64,000 bases of DNA from Gramella sp. MT6 (GCF_019357415.1 NZ_CP048410.1:1893001-1957000), one strand, 5' to 3'. Positions 35,840 to 45,940 are shown, counted from the first letter of the stretch. The notes: generated by a model from the letters alone, not told the origin. Numbers and translations: made by a program.

Positions 35840-36958
35840 ATGAAAAACTTAAACAATCTTTTTCCGAAGACATGGAAAAATAGATCGGGATCCTCTTTTT
35901 TCAGCAGTCGAAATTTCAGGAATTTATGTATGTTTGGAATTGGAGTGACGCTCTTTACTGCCTGTACCTCAGATACCGAAAATGTGCAAACTCCTGAGCA
36001 GGATGGCATAAAAACAGATTCTTTTGTTTTAGATCAATCGAATGATTTTCAAATCATTGATGCTAAATCAGCAGATCTAAGTGGGAATTTAGATAAAGCT
36101 ACAGAAGCTGGTGGCTCAGATCGTGGTCGTTTCAATATTACTTTCAGGTATTTAACATCTACAACCGAAAGACAAAGAGAAGTATTTGATTTGGCCAGGG
36201 AGCGATGGGAACGTATAATCATCAAAGATTTGTATTCTATATCTGGAGAAGTAATTCCTTCGGCTTTTGCGACATTGGGTGTTCCGCCAATTATTACTGC
36301 AGAAGAAGGAGTTATTGATGATCTTGTGATTGAAGTTGTGATCGATGAAATAGATGGACCCGGAAATATACTTGGTCAGGCAGGTCCAAGATTTGTTAGA
36401 ATTCCTGAATTAACAACCATCAGTGGTGTTATGTTTTTTGATGTCCAGGATTTAGATTTATTGGAGGAGTATGACCTGTTTGAAGAAGTTATTATTCATG
36501 AAATGGGACATGTTTTAGGTATTGGAACGCTTTGGAATATTAACATACCAGCATTAGGAGTAGCGAGAACCCTGCGCGAGGGGACAGGTGTTGATCCATA
36601 TTATGTAGGCGAGCAGGCAAATGTTTTCTGGAATGCAGAAGGTGGATTGTATGAATTGCCAATAGAGGATATGTTTGGTGGAGGAACCAGAAATAGTCAC
36701 TGGAGAGAATCAGCTTTGGATAATGAACTAATGACTGGTTTCCTTAATCTTGGCGAGAATCCTTTAAGTCGTATTACCGCAGGTTCTGTGCAGGATCTTG
36801 GATATGGTACTGCAAGGGTTGGTGAAAGTTACGATCTGCCTAGAGGTACTGAAGGTGTAGAAGTAGGTGGAACCGATTCTGAAAAAACTGAAGGTCTTAA
36901 TATTGGTGAAATGGAAGAATTACTTCAACCAATTGGTGGGGTAAGAGTTAAAAAGTAA
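35840..36958 (+). CDS. Leishmanolysin-like zinc metalloprotease lipoprotein
   Basis: A 372-residue exported protein. An unusually long N-region (about 30 residues) precedes a hydrophobic segment ending in LFTAC (Cys42), a lipobox. The zinc motif HEMGHVLGIGTLW starts at His220, giving HExxH with Glu221; the likely third ligand is His287 in SHWRESALDNELMTG, spaced as in leishmanolysin. The ELMTGF Met-turn supports a metzincin fold. Probably a surface-attached peptidase. An ATG at 35930 would give a short signal without basic residues, so the longer start is preferred. Confidence 0.82.
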   Translation: MKNLNNLFPKTWKNRSGSSFFSSRNFRNLCMFGIGVTLFTACTSDTENVQTPEQDGIKTDSFVLDQSNDFQIIDAKSADLSGNLDKATEAGGSDRGRFNITFRYLTSTTERQREVFDLARERWERIIIKDLYSISGEVIPSAFATLGVPPIITAEEGVIDDLVIEVVIDEIDGPGNILGQAGPRFVRIPELTTISGVMFFDVQDLDLLEEYDLFEEVIIHEMGHVLGIGTLWNINIPALGVARTLREGTGVDPYYVGEQANVFWNAEGGLYELPIEDMFGGGTRNSHWRESALDNELMTGFLNLGENPLSRITAGSVQDLGYGTARVGESYDLPRGTEGVEVGGTDSEKTEGLNIGEMEELLQPIGGVRVKK

Positions 36959-37002
36959 TAAGGTTTATTTGGGGTTAAATACAGAATTTAATCTCATCAA
37001 TA

Positions 37003-37043
37003 AAAAGTTTGGTCTGATCTCATGGTTGGGCCAAACTTTTTTT
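37003..37043 (+). terminator. Terminator after the metalloprotease gene
   Basis: Arms AAAAGTTTGG (37003-37012) and CCAAACTTTT (37031-37040), extended by two more pairs, with a following T run; it probably also ends the convergent gene at 37063. Confidence 0.82.
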
Positions 37044-37062
37044 CATTCAACCAAATCCAAAA

Positions 37063-37545
37063 TTATCTACCACCTAAAGAACCCTCGATCTTTTTATAAT
37101 CACCTGCAAGGCTGGTTCCCCAAGACCAGCAATAGGTGAGAACTTCAATATCTTCGGGTTTTTCAGGTTTGATAGATAACATTTTATCATTGATGCCCAG
37201 CAGGATCTTCTTTCCTTTTATTAGGGTAGTATAAAGATTGTCACTTTTCTTGTTAAGATTCATTTCAAAAGTTAATCTCTGTTTCCTTTTACCGGAGCTA
37301 ACCTTTAAGTGAAAATCTTCACTGAAATTTTTTTTAAAACAAATTGTGATCTGTTCTTCGGCAGGAAGATCTTTAGAAATATAGCATCCCGTGATAGGTG
37401 AGAATTCTTGAAGATTTTTCATATCCCCTAACTCGATTATTTCTGAGATTTTCGGAATTATGATTTCTGAATGGGCACTGGTATTGTCACATCCCGAAGA
37501 TTGGAATGCTATTATCATTATAAAGACTAATTCTTTAAATCTCAT
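37063..37545 (-). CDS. Hypothetical small lipoprotein
   Basis: 160 residues. A short hydrophobic N-terminus ends SSGC (Cys19), a possible lipobox. The rest is mixed beta with Lys-rich segments (SSGKRKQRLTFEMNL) and the motif YCWSWGTSLAGDYKKIEG near the end. No family recognised. It is 65 bases downstream of the MFS gene on the same strand and could share its transcript. Confidence 0.6.
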   Translation of the reverse strand: MRFKELVFIMIIAFQSSGCDNTSAHSEIIIPKISEIIELGDMKNLQEFSPITGCYISKDLPAEEQITICFKKNFSEDFHLKVSSGKRKQRLTFEMNLNKKSDNLYTTLIKGKKILLGINDKMLSIKPEKPEDIEVLTYCWSWGTSLAGDYKKIEGSLGGR

Positions 37546-37610
37546 ATTAAAATCAATTCAACAAAAACAGGATCTAAAGGAAATAATGAATTCCGTCTAA
37601 GATTTCATCG

Positions 37611-38987
37611 TTACGAATATTCCTTATTTTTTATTATGGGGGAGGTGGTTATTTCAACCGGTAAGACATCAAAACTGTTCACTATGATCCTGTGCCTTTT
37701 AAGATTTATGAATTGAATTATAATTATCAAAACAAAAGGTATTACAGCAATAGTTAAAAAAACAATTTCCCATGTAAAACTGGTCTTTAAGATCCCAAGC
37801 AGGCTTGCACCGGTAGCCCGGCCCATATTAGATAATGCCATATAAAGTGTGAATTGTGTAGCTGCGACAGTTTTCCAGCATAGGTGCATGGCAGATGCGA
37901 AGATAGCGATGCATAAAAAAGTATAGAGCGTGCAATAAGATAATATAAAGGCGATCATTATAAAAAAGCTGCTCCAGAGATTAGTTATAAAAGCAAAAGC
38001 ACCTATTAGAATGGTTAGTAAAATAAGGTATATGGTGAGCATTTTTATTTTACCAAAATAATCTACCATATAACCTCCTATGAACATCCCTAAAAAGCCG
38101 CCAATCACATTGGTGGTAGAGAGTACATTCGAAAAATATGAATTTGTCCAACCTAATTCCTGTATACTAAAGATGGGAAGCAGCGTGTCTACCAGGCCGT
38201 ACATTATTCCTAAAATAAAAATCCCGATACAGAGGATCAAACTGGATTTTAGTTTCACTACTTTATAAAGACTTTTAAAGATATGCATCCAGCTTTTCAA
38301 TTGTGTTTTTTTAGAAATTAATGAAGCCTTTCCCGGAGTCCAGGGAAGTAATTTTTCGCCTGCACGTTCCCTAAAAAATAGCGGAAAGATCATAATTGCT
38401 GCTACTACCAGGGAAAGTGAGGAGACAGCAAATGAAAAGCCGAAATTATTTATTAGCCAGGTCCCAGTAATTAAAGAAAGAGAAAGACCTATGGTTTTTG
38501 ATCCCCACATAAGGCCGTTCGCTCTGGCTTGTTCCTTTCTTGGTATTACTTCTACAGCCATTCCGTCTGTGGCAACATCCTGAAATGCTCCAAAGAAATT
38601 AACCAGAAAACCCGCGATCATCAATCCGGTGATATTATTCATGGGATCGTGCACCAGGCCGAGATTTAAAAAACTAAGTATCAAACCTATCTGACCAAAG
38701 ATCACCCAGGGACGTTTTCTTCCCATCGATAAAAGAGTAAAACGGTCCATTAGGGGTGCTATTAGGATTTTAAAACTCCAGGGAATGAGCATAACACTAA
38801 CCAAAGCAGCGATTTCCATAGGTGATTTACCATTCATTGCCAGCCAGGCAGGTAAAGCGATATAAGTGATCCCCTCAGGAATTCCCTGTGCTGCATATAA
38901 TGCCGAAAACGTAGCATATCTTGTGATGGCATTATCAGATAAATTTCTGTCTAATCTATTTTTTGCGCTGTTAAATTTCCCCCTCAT
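37611..38987 (-). CDS. MFS transporter (AmpG/PAT-like)
   Basis: A 458-residue protein with about 12 membrane segments. The first helix motif YAAQGIPEGITYIALPAWLA and the loop LIAPLMDRFTLLSMGRKRPW match AmpG/acetyl-CoA (PAT-type) major-facilitator transporters. Between helices 6 and 7 there is a typical cytosolic loop (FRERAGEKLLPWTPGKA). Substrate unknown; AmpG members import muropeptides, but that specificity is not shown here. Confidence 0.88.
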   Translation of the reverse strand: MRGKFNSAKNRLDRNLSDNAITRYATFSALYAAQGIPEGITYIALPAWLAMNGKSPMEIAALVSVMLIPWSFKILIAPLMDRFTLLSMGRKRPWVIFGQIGLILSFLNLGLVHDPMNNITGLMIAGFLVNFFGAFQDVATDGMAVEVIPRKEQARANGLMWGSKTIGLSLSLITGTWLINNFGFSFAVSSLSLVVAAIMIFPLFFRERAGEKLLPWTPGKASLISKKTQLKSWMHIFKSLYKVVKLKSSLILCIGIFILGIMYGLVDTLLPIFSIQELGWTNSYFSNVLSTTNVIGGFLGMFIGGYMVDYFGKIKMLTIYLILLTILIGAFAFITNLWSSFFIMIAFILSYCTLYTFLCIAIFASAMHLCWKTVAATQFTLYMALSNMGRATGASLLGILKTSFTWEIVFLTIAVIPFVLIIIIQFINLKRHRIIVNSFDVLPVEITTSPIIKNKEYS

Positions 38988-39222
38988 ATTTTCAGATTTT
39001 AAGATTAGTAGATTTAATTATACAGCTGATGATTTTTTTTGCCTTGAGTTTAATTCAAATACATTTTGGCTTTAATAACTATTCAGAATTTTGATTGATG
39101 TTTTAATGACCCTCTAAATGAACTTTTCTTTTTGCTAATAGATCTCTAAATATGAAAAGAGAGGTTATGCAATTCTTGTGATGACTAGTAAAGCATACTC
39201 AAGATGATTATAAATGATCTTT

Positions 39223-39250
39223 AAAAAAGGGTTGCCAATACCGACAACCC
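39223..39250 (-). terminator. Terminator of the 39262-39996 gene
   Basis: GGGTTG/CAACCC stem (39229-39234 with 39245-39250) followed on the minus strand by six Ts. Confidence 0.8.
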
Positions 39251-39261
39251 ATTTAGAATGG

Positions 39262-39996
39262 CTAATTACTCATTTCAGTATTTAGTTTGAATGTGTAGGA
39301 CCAGCTATTTTGTAATGTGTCAAACCAAACTTCCCATAATTCGGCCGCTTTTTCTTCCCCCACAAGGTCGGTATAGATCTTTGCAGGGCTGTCCCGTTCA
39401 ATATCCATATCGGCATATTTTGTAAAGGGTTCAGCAATCATAAAGTCTGGAGTATCGGGGCCTCCATATTCTATATTATACCATAAACCCCTGGGCTGTC
39501 CTTCTTTCTTTTTGATAGCATCGTTCACAGCGTTTATTACCTCTTCAAAAGCGTATTCTTTATGTACTTCGTAATAGTTTACCCGAATGTATTTTGCCTC
39601 TTCAGGGAAAGTTCTGCTTATATCAGGCATACTTCGTGCAATTCTTGAATTCACCTTTTCGATGTGAGGCATAATTAGATTCAGAAGTATTACATAACAT
39701 TCATTACTGGCCTCATCTTCTCTGTCCATTTCTGCCCAGTTCGGTATCATTCCAGACATAACATAAAGGTTTCCAACGCCTTGCTGCCTGTGCCACATGT
39801 TCCATTTGTCCTTTCCATTGTTTTCAAGGTAACATGATTTCCAGCTTTTTACACCTTCGATAAATTGGGCATGATGCCCCTGCTTCACCGTGATTTCTGT
39901 AGTGGTTAATATTTCACTCTCACCATTCTGGGCGGTAAGTATGCTTAGGCTGAATACGGCTAGGAAGGCCGTAATAATTAATCTAATTGTTTTCAT
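39262..39996 (-). CDS. Hypothetical exported protein
   Basis: A 244-residue protein with a clear signal peptide (about residues 1-22, ending LTAQ). The mature part begins EILTTTEITVKQGHHAQFIEGVKSW, reminiscent of dimeric alpha-beta barrel (ABM-like) proteins, and is rich in Trp and Tyr. No enzymatic motif recognised. It has its own terminator and is 129 bases from the response regulator gene upstream, so it may be a separate unit. Confidence 0.65.
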   Translation of the reverse strand: MKTIRLIITAFLAVFSLSILTAQNGESEILTTTEITVKQGHHAQFIEGVKSWKSCYLENNGKDKWNMWHRQQGVGNLYVMSGMIPNWAEMDREDEASNECYVILLNLIMPHIEKVNSRIARSMPDISRTFPEEAKYIRVNYYEVHKEYAFEEVINAVNDAIKKKEGQPRGLWYNIEYGGPDTPDFMIAEPFTKYADMDIERDSPAKIYTDLVGEEKAAELWEVWFDTLQNSWSYTFKLNTEMSN

Positions 39997-40125
39997 AAAT
40001 TATCTAGTTATAATAAAAACCGTTAATAAGAATCTAATTAACTGATAATCAATGATTAAAATAAATGATATGGGACGAAAGCATTGCTGCACTGTCCGGA
40101 AAGGAAATTTTATTTAGCAGGGAGA

Positions 40126-40869
40126 TCAAATGGTATGTAATCGCTTTAGCAATTCCTTTTTTACAGGTTTAATAATGGGAATAGCTTTTTTGCCGATCAC
40201 GATATGGCTTGTAGCAATTTCTTTGATCTGGGAAATATTAATGATATAAGACCTGTGGATCCTTAAAAAGTGTTTTGCCGGAAGTTTATTGTCCATCTCT
40301 TTTAAAGTTATAACCAGTAAATATTCCTTGTTATTCGTGAAAATGCGACAATAGTTACGTTCAGCTTCAATATAAAGTATGTCTGTAATATCTACTTTTA
40401 CCATTGAGTTTAAATGTCTTACAAAAATACAGTCGTTCAATATGGTTGCATCGGTATTTTGAGACGTTGATTTTTCATTATTTTCATCCTTAAGACCTAC
40501 TTGAGAGATTGTTAATTCTATAGCCCTTTGAAGATCTAGTTTTTTAAAGGGTTTAGCAATAAAACCATACGGATGCGTTTCTTTTGCCCGATTGAAATGA
40601 GCGTCATCGGCATTTGCAGTTAAGTAGATAATAGGAATATCGTGGGTTTTTTGCATTGCCAGCGCAGTTTCTATTCCATCCAGTTCACCTTTAAGATTGA
40701 TATCGAGCAATAAAATATCCGGGGTTTCAGATTGTATATGCATTAAAGCCTCTTCCCCTCGTGGAATTATTCCGGTAACCTCGTAACCTAATTCATTTAA
40801 CTGAAGTGAAATATTAGCAGCGATGATCATTTCATCTTCTACAATTAGTATTTTAGTTTTATCACTCAT
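40126..40869 (-). CDS. LytTR family response regulator
   Basis: A 247-residue regulator. The receiver domain (residues about 5-120) has the acidic pocket EDE (11-13), phosphoacceptor Asp56 in LLLDINLKGELDG, the conserved Thr in YLTANAD, and Lys in FIAKPFKK. The C-terminal LytTR DNA-binding domain (about 150-245) shows YIEAERNYCRIFTNN and FLRIHRSYIIN. Its start overlaps the stop of the sensor kinase gene (TAATG), so the pair is translationally coupled. Confidence 0.92.
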   Translation of the reverse strand: MSDKTKILIVEDEMIIAANISLQLNELGYEVTGIIPRGEEALMHIQSETPDILLLDINLKGELDGIETALAMQKTHDIPIIYLTANADDAHFNRAKETHPYGFIAKPFKKLDLQRAIELTISQVGLKDENNEKSTSQNTDATILNDCIFVRHLNSMVKVDITDILYIEAERNYCRIFTNNKEYLLVITLKEMDNKLPAKHFLRIHRSYIINISQIKEIATSHIVIGKKAIPIIKPVKKELLKRLHTI

Positions 40870-42758
40870 TAGGCGCTTTTTCTGATTAAAAAGTCAAATT
40901 CAATGTGAGTCCCTTCATCATTTCGCTCTATCATTTTTCCATTGAGTTGCTGGGTTAACAGTTGTACTAGTTGTGAACCAAAACCAGTACCTTTTGGCGC
41001 TAGACCATTTGTTTTCCCAACTCCATTATCTCTAACCAGAAGTTTTAAGTTTTGATCAGTTTCCATTTCCAGGCTTATATTTATGATTCCCTGCTGTTGT
41101 TTTGGGAAGGCATATTTTAAGGCATTGGTGAGCAATTCGTTTACAATAAGACCAATAGGGACTGCAGTGTCTACGTCCAGGTCCAGGTTGTCCATGGCAC
41201 ATTCTATTTTCACCCGGTCTTCGGCATTAAAAGTGTCCAGAATACCTTCACTTAGATTAAGGAAATAGTCTTTCATTTCTATACTTCCCAGGTTCGTTCC
41301 CTGATACAATTTTTGATGAATGATCCCCATGGATTGCACCCGGTTCTGGCTGGCGATCATCGCGTCTTTTGTAGCAGAATCTTCTATCTGGGCAGATTGC
41401 AGGGCGATGAGGCTTTTAACCATTTCCAGGTTGTTCTTGACACGATGGTGGATCTCTTTCAGCAATAATTCATTTTCGGCATTTTTAGCTCTGATAATTC
41501 TGGTGGCTTTTTTACTCTTATTAAAGAAATAAAGAAGGGATAATAAAAAGACGAACAACAATGAGGCGATAACAATAAAAAGTGTTTGGGTCTTACTTTT
41601 CTGATCTATCAAAGCTGCCTGAGATGCTAAAGCTTCATCCTTCTTTTCTGTTTCATATTTGATGGCCATCTCAGATTCAATGTTTTCGATCTTGCCTTCA
41701 AGCATTTTTTTAGAGTTAGCGTAGGCCTTATCTTTATATAAAAGAGCATTTTCAAAATCTCCCAGATTGGTATACACCTCTGCCAGATCTAAATAGGGTT
41801 GGATAATTCCACTTTGATCCTTGTCTTCATAAGCATTCACGCCGGCTAAAAGATGATCTAAAGCCTGTTCATAGTTTTGCTGTAAAAGATAGATCTGTCC
41901 AATTTCTGTCCTGTAGGTTGTACAGCGCTCTTCGCCAACATGCTTTTTACACAAATCCCATGCAGCCATATAATCTTTTAAGGCATTGTCATAATCTTCG
42001 GCTTTCACATAGACTTCTCCACGGTACGAATATGCTCTAACCGGGATGAAAATTTGGTCTGGCGCTTTTGTTCTAACAATTTCAAGACAGTCCTCGGTAG
42101 CTTTATATGCTTTTTCATATTCTCCCAGTTCCCCGTAGCCTATGATTAAATTGAATTGTGCGATAGCCAATCCGCTGTAATTTTCGGATTTCTCTAATAA
42201 TGGAATCGCTTGATTGGTATAGTATATAGATTTTTCATAATCTTCCATCACCCGGTATTTTACGCCCAGGGTGCGATAGGCGCTTCCCAGGCCGGCATCG
42301 TCATTTAATTCTTCATACAATTCAATGGATTTGAACAAAACCTCCTGTGCCTTATCTAATTGACCAGTGTTCAGATAATCTATAGCCAGTGAGCGGTAAG
42401 TATCGGCGATCTTTTTGGGATCGTCGCTCTTTATATGATATTCTAAAGCTTTTTCAGCATGATAAACTACAGAGTCTGGAGAGAAAAGGCCATTATAGGC
42501 GTGCCAGTTGGCTAATGATTCATGAATTTTGGCAATTAAAGTATCATTCTCTGTCCTTAAACCTCGCCTTAAAGTTTCAAGGCCTATGGCGTGAAATTCC
42601 TCTAAATTTTCTCCGGCAGTAGAATTTGCGTTCATCCAGGATAGGACCGAATCTATAGGTTGTTCATTGAGATTTTGCTCGCTTAAATCTCCAGATTGTG
42701 AAAAACCGAAAATTGAAAAAAAACAAACCAGTAAAAATGTGGAAATTATTTTAAGCAT
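40869..42758 (-). CDS. TPR-containing sensor histidine kinase (HisKA_2 type)
   Basis: About 629 residues from the ATG at 42758, which gives a signal peptide (MLKIISTFLLVCFFSIFGFSQ); a longer TTG-started frame to 42797 is less likely. The periplasmic part has about six tetratricopeptide repeats, then one membrane segment (LFIVIASLLFVFLLSLLYFF). The kinase core has the HisKA_2 box LLKEIHHRVKNNLEMVKSLI with the phosphoacceptor His, and a HATPase domain (NELLTNALKYAFP, DNGVG, GTGFGSQLV). Flavobacterial TPR kinases often sense envelope or nutrient signals; the ligand is unknown. Confidence 0.9.
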   Translation of the reverse strand: MLKIISTFLLVCFFSIFGFSQSGDLSEQNLNEQPIDSVLSWMNANSTAGENLEEFHAIGLETLRRGLRTENDTLIAKIHESLANWHAYNGLFSPDSVVYHAEKALEYHIKSDDPKKIADTYRSLAIDYLNTGQLDKAQEVLFKSIELYEELNDDAGLGSAYRTLGVKYRVMEDYEKSIYYTNQAIPLLEKSENYSGLAIAQFNLIIGYGELGEYEKAYKATEDCLEIVRTKAPDQIFIPVRAYSYRGEVYVKAEDYDNALKDYMAAWDLCKKHVGEERCTTYRTEIGQIYLLQQNYEQALDHLLAGVNAYEDKDQSGIIQPYLDLAEVYTNLGDFENALLYKDKAYANSKKMLEGKIENIESEMAIKYETEKKDEALASQAALIDQKSKTQTLFIVIASLLFVFLLSLLYFFNKSKKATRIIRAKNAENELLLKEIHHRVKNNLEMVKSLIALQSAQIEDSATKDAMIASQNRVQSMGIIHQKLYQGTNLGSIEMKDYFLNLSEGILDTFNAEDRVKIECAMDNLDLDVDTAVPIGLIVNELLTNALKYAFPKQQQGIINISLEMETDQNLKLLVRDNGVGKTNGLAPKGTGFGSQLVQLLTQQLNGKMIERNDEGTHIEFDFLIRKSA

Positions 42759-42969
42759 ACTTTTGAAAGAACGGGTTGTGAAAATCTCTGGATTCAATTT
42801 TAAATATACTGAAATTACTTATAATTATATCTCTCACTTAAGTATAAGTATTTGAATAGCAGTTTATTTCGGATATCTGCTCTAATACCCGCAAGAAATT
42901 TTTGAATTCCTGGCATTTCAGGAAATTATTTCCTGATAATAAAGGCAGTCAGACTTATTTTGTTCAGTT

Positions 42970-43743
42970 TTAAATAAGGCCGGCACCCAAAGCAAGTGAA
43001 ACAATAATTAATAATATAGCTACAATTACCTGGATGAATCTTAGGGTCACTTTTTTCAAAAGCCTGTTTCCAAAATAAGATCCGGCAATGCCAGATAGGG
43101 TTGCACAAAATAGCAAGCCTAAATTGTCGGTAAGTTCAGACTTTATAAATCGTGTGGCGTATACGCTTAACCTCGTGAAATCTACAAAAGTTGAAACCAC
43201 TACGGCAGTTCCAATAAAGGCTTCTTTGGAAAGCCCAGCCTTAATAAGAAAGGCGCTTCTCAAGGCGCCCTGATTTCCTGATAGTCCACCAAAGAAACCG
43301 CTCAATGCTCCACCTATAGGTAATTTGCTTTTTCCGAACTTTAAATTGTTGAGGTACGGAATTAGATCAAAACTTGCGAAAATGATGAGTAGAATTGATA
43401 TCAGGAATTTAGTAGGATAAACTTCAAAATGGGATCCAAAGGCAGTATAAGAAAACAAAGGTTCAGTGGAGGGAATGTTGACCAGGATCCAGGAACCAAT
43501 AATAGCGGCAATCACTGCGGGAATACCAAATCTTATCAAGACATCTTTGTCTGCATTCCTGCCTACCAGGCTTACCTTATAAATATTGTTGAAAAAATGC
43601 ACCACACCTGTTAGCGCAATAGCTAATTCAACAGGAAAGAATAGCATAAAGAGAGGTGTGAGTATAGTGCCTAGTCCAAAACCTGAAAAAAAGGTTAGAA
43701 TGGCAACCAGGAAAGCCGCAATCGAAATGATTATAATTTCCAT
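42970..43743 (-). CDS. TSUP family permease (TauE/SafE-like)
   Basis: A 257-residue membrane protein with about eight hydrophobic segments. The TauE/SafE repeats are visible: FLSGFGLGTILTPLFMLFFPVELAIALTG-like first half (here FFSGFGLGTI) and GALSGFFGGLSGNQGALRSAFLIKAGLSKEAFIGT in the second half. Members export sulfite, sulfoacetate or other organosulfur anions; the substrate here is unknown. Monocistronic, divergent from the PLP enzyme at 44009. Confidence 0.9.
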   Translation of the reverse strand: MEIIIISIAAFLVAILTFFSGFGLGTILTPLFMLFFPVELAIALTGVVHFFNNIYKVSLVGRNADKDVLIRFGIPAVIAAIIGSWILVNIPSTEPLFSYTAFGSHFEVYPTKFLISILLIIFASFDLIPYLNNLKFGKSKLPIGGALSGFFGGLSGNQGALRSAFLIKAGLSKEAFIGTAVVVSTFVDFTRLSVYATRFIKSELTDNLGLLFCATLSGIAGSYFGNRLLKKVTLRFIQVIVAILLIIVSLALGAGLI

Positions 43744-44008
43744 TGATTATTTATTGATGAAAGACCAACTTTTTCAAAACCCTCTAAATATCCTTTTAAT
43801 TGAAATTAGGATAGCTTCTAAATTAGGAAATTATATAACACCTCAATCTAACTTTTGCCTTCCTAAAAACAAGATAGTCTATCACTTGGAACTAAGCATA
43901 ATTAGAAAAACTCTGGCACGGAATTCCAGTTTAAAATTAGGTAAATAAAACAGGCTTTAGGCCTTTTTAAAATCTCCTAATTGAATTATATTCCCGGCCG
44001 ATCTTTAA

Positions 44009-45859
44009 TTGAAGAATATGAAAGAGCAAAATGTAAGTGTGTATTTAGAAGATGTACTTGAAAATATGCCGATAGACTGGGTTAAGCTTACAACCCACCG
44101 CTTAGATATTTATAATGAATCCCTCGCAAAAACTGAATTTCTGGAGAGATTTGAAGAATTATATCAAAGCAATAATGCTGAAAAAGCAGCCTTGAGCGAA
44201 CTGCCTACAGCTTTCGATTACATCAGGCTGGGACATCCTTTATCGACAGTTCTGGAATGGGGTATAGCAAAAATGAATGGTCTTAAAGCAGATAATGTAA
44301 TAAGTTTTTCCTCCCGAATGATGCCGGTTTTGGCAATTCTAAGAAAGAATCTTTTTGATGATAAAAATACCCAGATCTTTTATAAAGGCGAGCTACCGGG
44401 ATTTTTTGATTTCGAATCTCTGAAGCAGGTTTATGGATATTCTTTTGAAATAAAGCAGGTAAACAAAATTGAAGATATCCCGGAATTTGACGGGAGTACT
44501 GTTTTCATTTCAAATCAGGATGATCTGAAACAGCTACCTCTAGATCCAAAGATCGATTTCTATGTGAGCCTGCAGGCTGAACTGGGAAGTGTAATCATGG
44601 TGAATGGTTCTGAAAACGAGAAATATATTGCCGAAATCCAGCATGTAAGAAGAAGAGAAAGCATTGCCATGACCCCGGCAGATTGCCATACAGCATTACT
44701 ACAATTATTAGGGAAATCGGGATCTGTAAAAGCAAACAATTATCAAGGAGATAAGGCTAAGGTTGTAGACTCGGTTCATAAGATCACTGCAACCAATTCT
44801 AAAGTTCTTCTTGGTTCCTGCGGACTTTCTGTTCAATATGCTATTATGATGGGGCTTATTGATGATGCCATCGAAAAGCACCCTGGAAAAACCATAAATA
44901 TCATTGTGCCTCCAAACTGTTATGGAGGAACGAACGACCAGGCTAGGAGAGTAGCTGCCTGTCTTGATAATGTTGAAATCGTTGACCTCCCGGTTGATGG
45001 TGATAATGATATGGTGCAAAGTACAGACCAGGTTTTAGACCAGGTAGCAAAAGCCGGTGCAATACCATATATCATTGCAGAGATACCTACGAATCCAAGG
45101 GTTGAAGTTCCCGATCTTGAGAAATTAAGGCAGGTTCTAACTAAGGAGAGAAATAATGCGAACGGGGAAAAGGCAGTGGAGCCGGTTTTTATTTTAGATC
45201 AAACATTCTGTCCTAACGTTCAGTTCTGCGGAAAGGACGGAATACTTTCTGAAGTAAAAACGATATCCTATGTAAGCGGATCCAAATTTCCAAGTGGAGG
45301 TAGATGTACTGCCGGTTATTGTGTAGCTAACACAAAAGCTGAAGAACTAATGGATAAATTAGATAAGCATTTGAGGTTATGTGATAACGAAGCTACTGGT
45401 CTACAAGTAGAAATACTGGCAGAACAACTACCATCGATGAATCAGAGGATCAAAGATGCTTATAAGAATACGCGTGAATTCGTAAGCTTTATAGAAGAAA
45501 CATTGCCTGAAGCAAAGATAAATTTTGTTTCAGAAGATCTGGCGGAAGAAGGATTTACACCTTCCGTATTTTCTTTAGACCTCCCAACAAAAGGGGAAAC
45601 AGAGGAAGAAAGGGAGACTTACAAAAGAGTACTGAATAATAAACTCATCAATATGATGATTGGTGAAATTCCTAATGAAAGTAAGTATTGTGTGAGTTAC
45701 GGGCAGCTAAGAGGCTGTTACTGGACGATACCCGCAACTTCCACCCAAGGAACCACTAAGGAAGATGACAAGGATTACATAGCCCGGGTTTCAGTTTCTC
45801 CAAACCTGGATCTCGAATTGCACAAGAAAGTCTTTGCAGATTTTGTGAAGGAGATTTAA
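44009..45859 (+). CDS. PLP-dependent Cys/Met-metabolism-type enzyme with long N-terminal extension
   Basis: A 616-residue fold-type I PLP enzyme. The PLP Lys is probably K426 in YVSGSKFPSGG. Supporting stretches are IIAEIPTNPRVEVPDL and VFILDQTFCPN, which resemble the cystathionine gamma-synthase family (EtPtNP and the cofactor Asp). The first ~220 residues (FDYIRLGHPLSTVLEWGIA...) have no match I recognise, which makes it about 200 residues longer than bacterial MetB/MetC. The reaction is unknown; trans-sulfuration or a lyase is likely. ATGs at 44009 and 44018 are alternatives. Confidence 0.7.
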   Translation: MKNMKEQNVSVYLEDVLENMPIDWVKLTTHRLDIYNESLAKTEFLERFEELYQSNNAEKAALSELPTAFDYIRLGHPLSTVLEWGIAKMNGLKADNVISFSSRMMPVLAILRKNLFDDKNTQIFYKGELPGFFDFESLKQVYGYSFEIKQVNKIEDIPEFDGSTVFISNQDDLKQLPLDPKIDFYVSLQAELGSVIMVNGSENEKYIAEIQHVRRRESIAMTPADCHTALLQLLGKSGSVKANNYQGDKAKVVDSVHKITATNSKVLLGSCGLSVQYAIMMGLIDDAIEKHPGKTINIIVPPNCYGGTNDQARRVAACLDNVEIVDLPVDGDNDMVQSTDQVLDQVAKAGAIPYIIAEIPTNPRVEVPDLEKLRQVLTKERNNANGEKAVEPVFILDQTFCPNVQFCGKDGILSEVKTISYVSGSKFPSGGRCTAGYCVANTKAEELMDKLDKHLRLCDNEATGLQVEILAEQLPSMNQRIKDAYKNTREFVSFIEETLPEAKINFVSEDLAEEGFTPSVFSLDLPTKGETEEERETYKRVLNNKLINMMIGEIPNESKYCVSYGQLRGCYWTIPATSTQGTTKEDDKDYIARVSVSPNLDLELHKKVFADFVKEI

Positions 45860-45908
45860 TAATGGCTCAGTAATCGAACTTAAAATTTTGATGTTAAATA
45901 TTTTATAA

Positions 45909-45940
45909 TTGTTTAATTAATTACAAAATAAATTAAACAA
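45909..45940. repeat. Inverted repeat, 10-bp arms
   Basis: TTGTTTAATT (45909-45918) and AATTAAACAA (45931-45940) are perfect inverted arms separated by 12 bases, in the space between convergent genes. AT-only composition makes a terminator role weak; it could be a protein-binding dyad. TATCTTTA follows a few bases later and resembles a -7 box. Confidence 0.35.
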
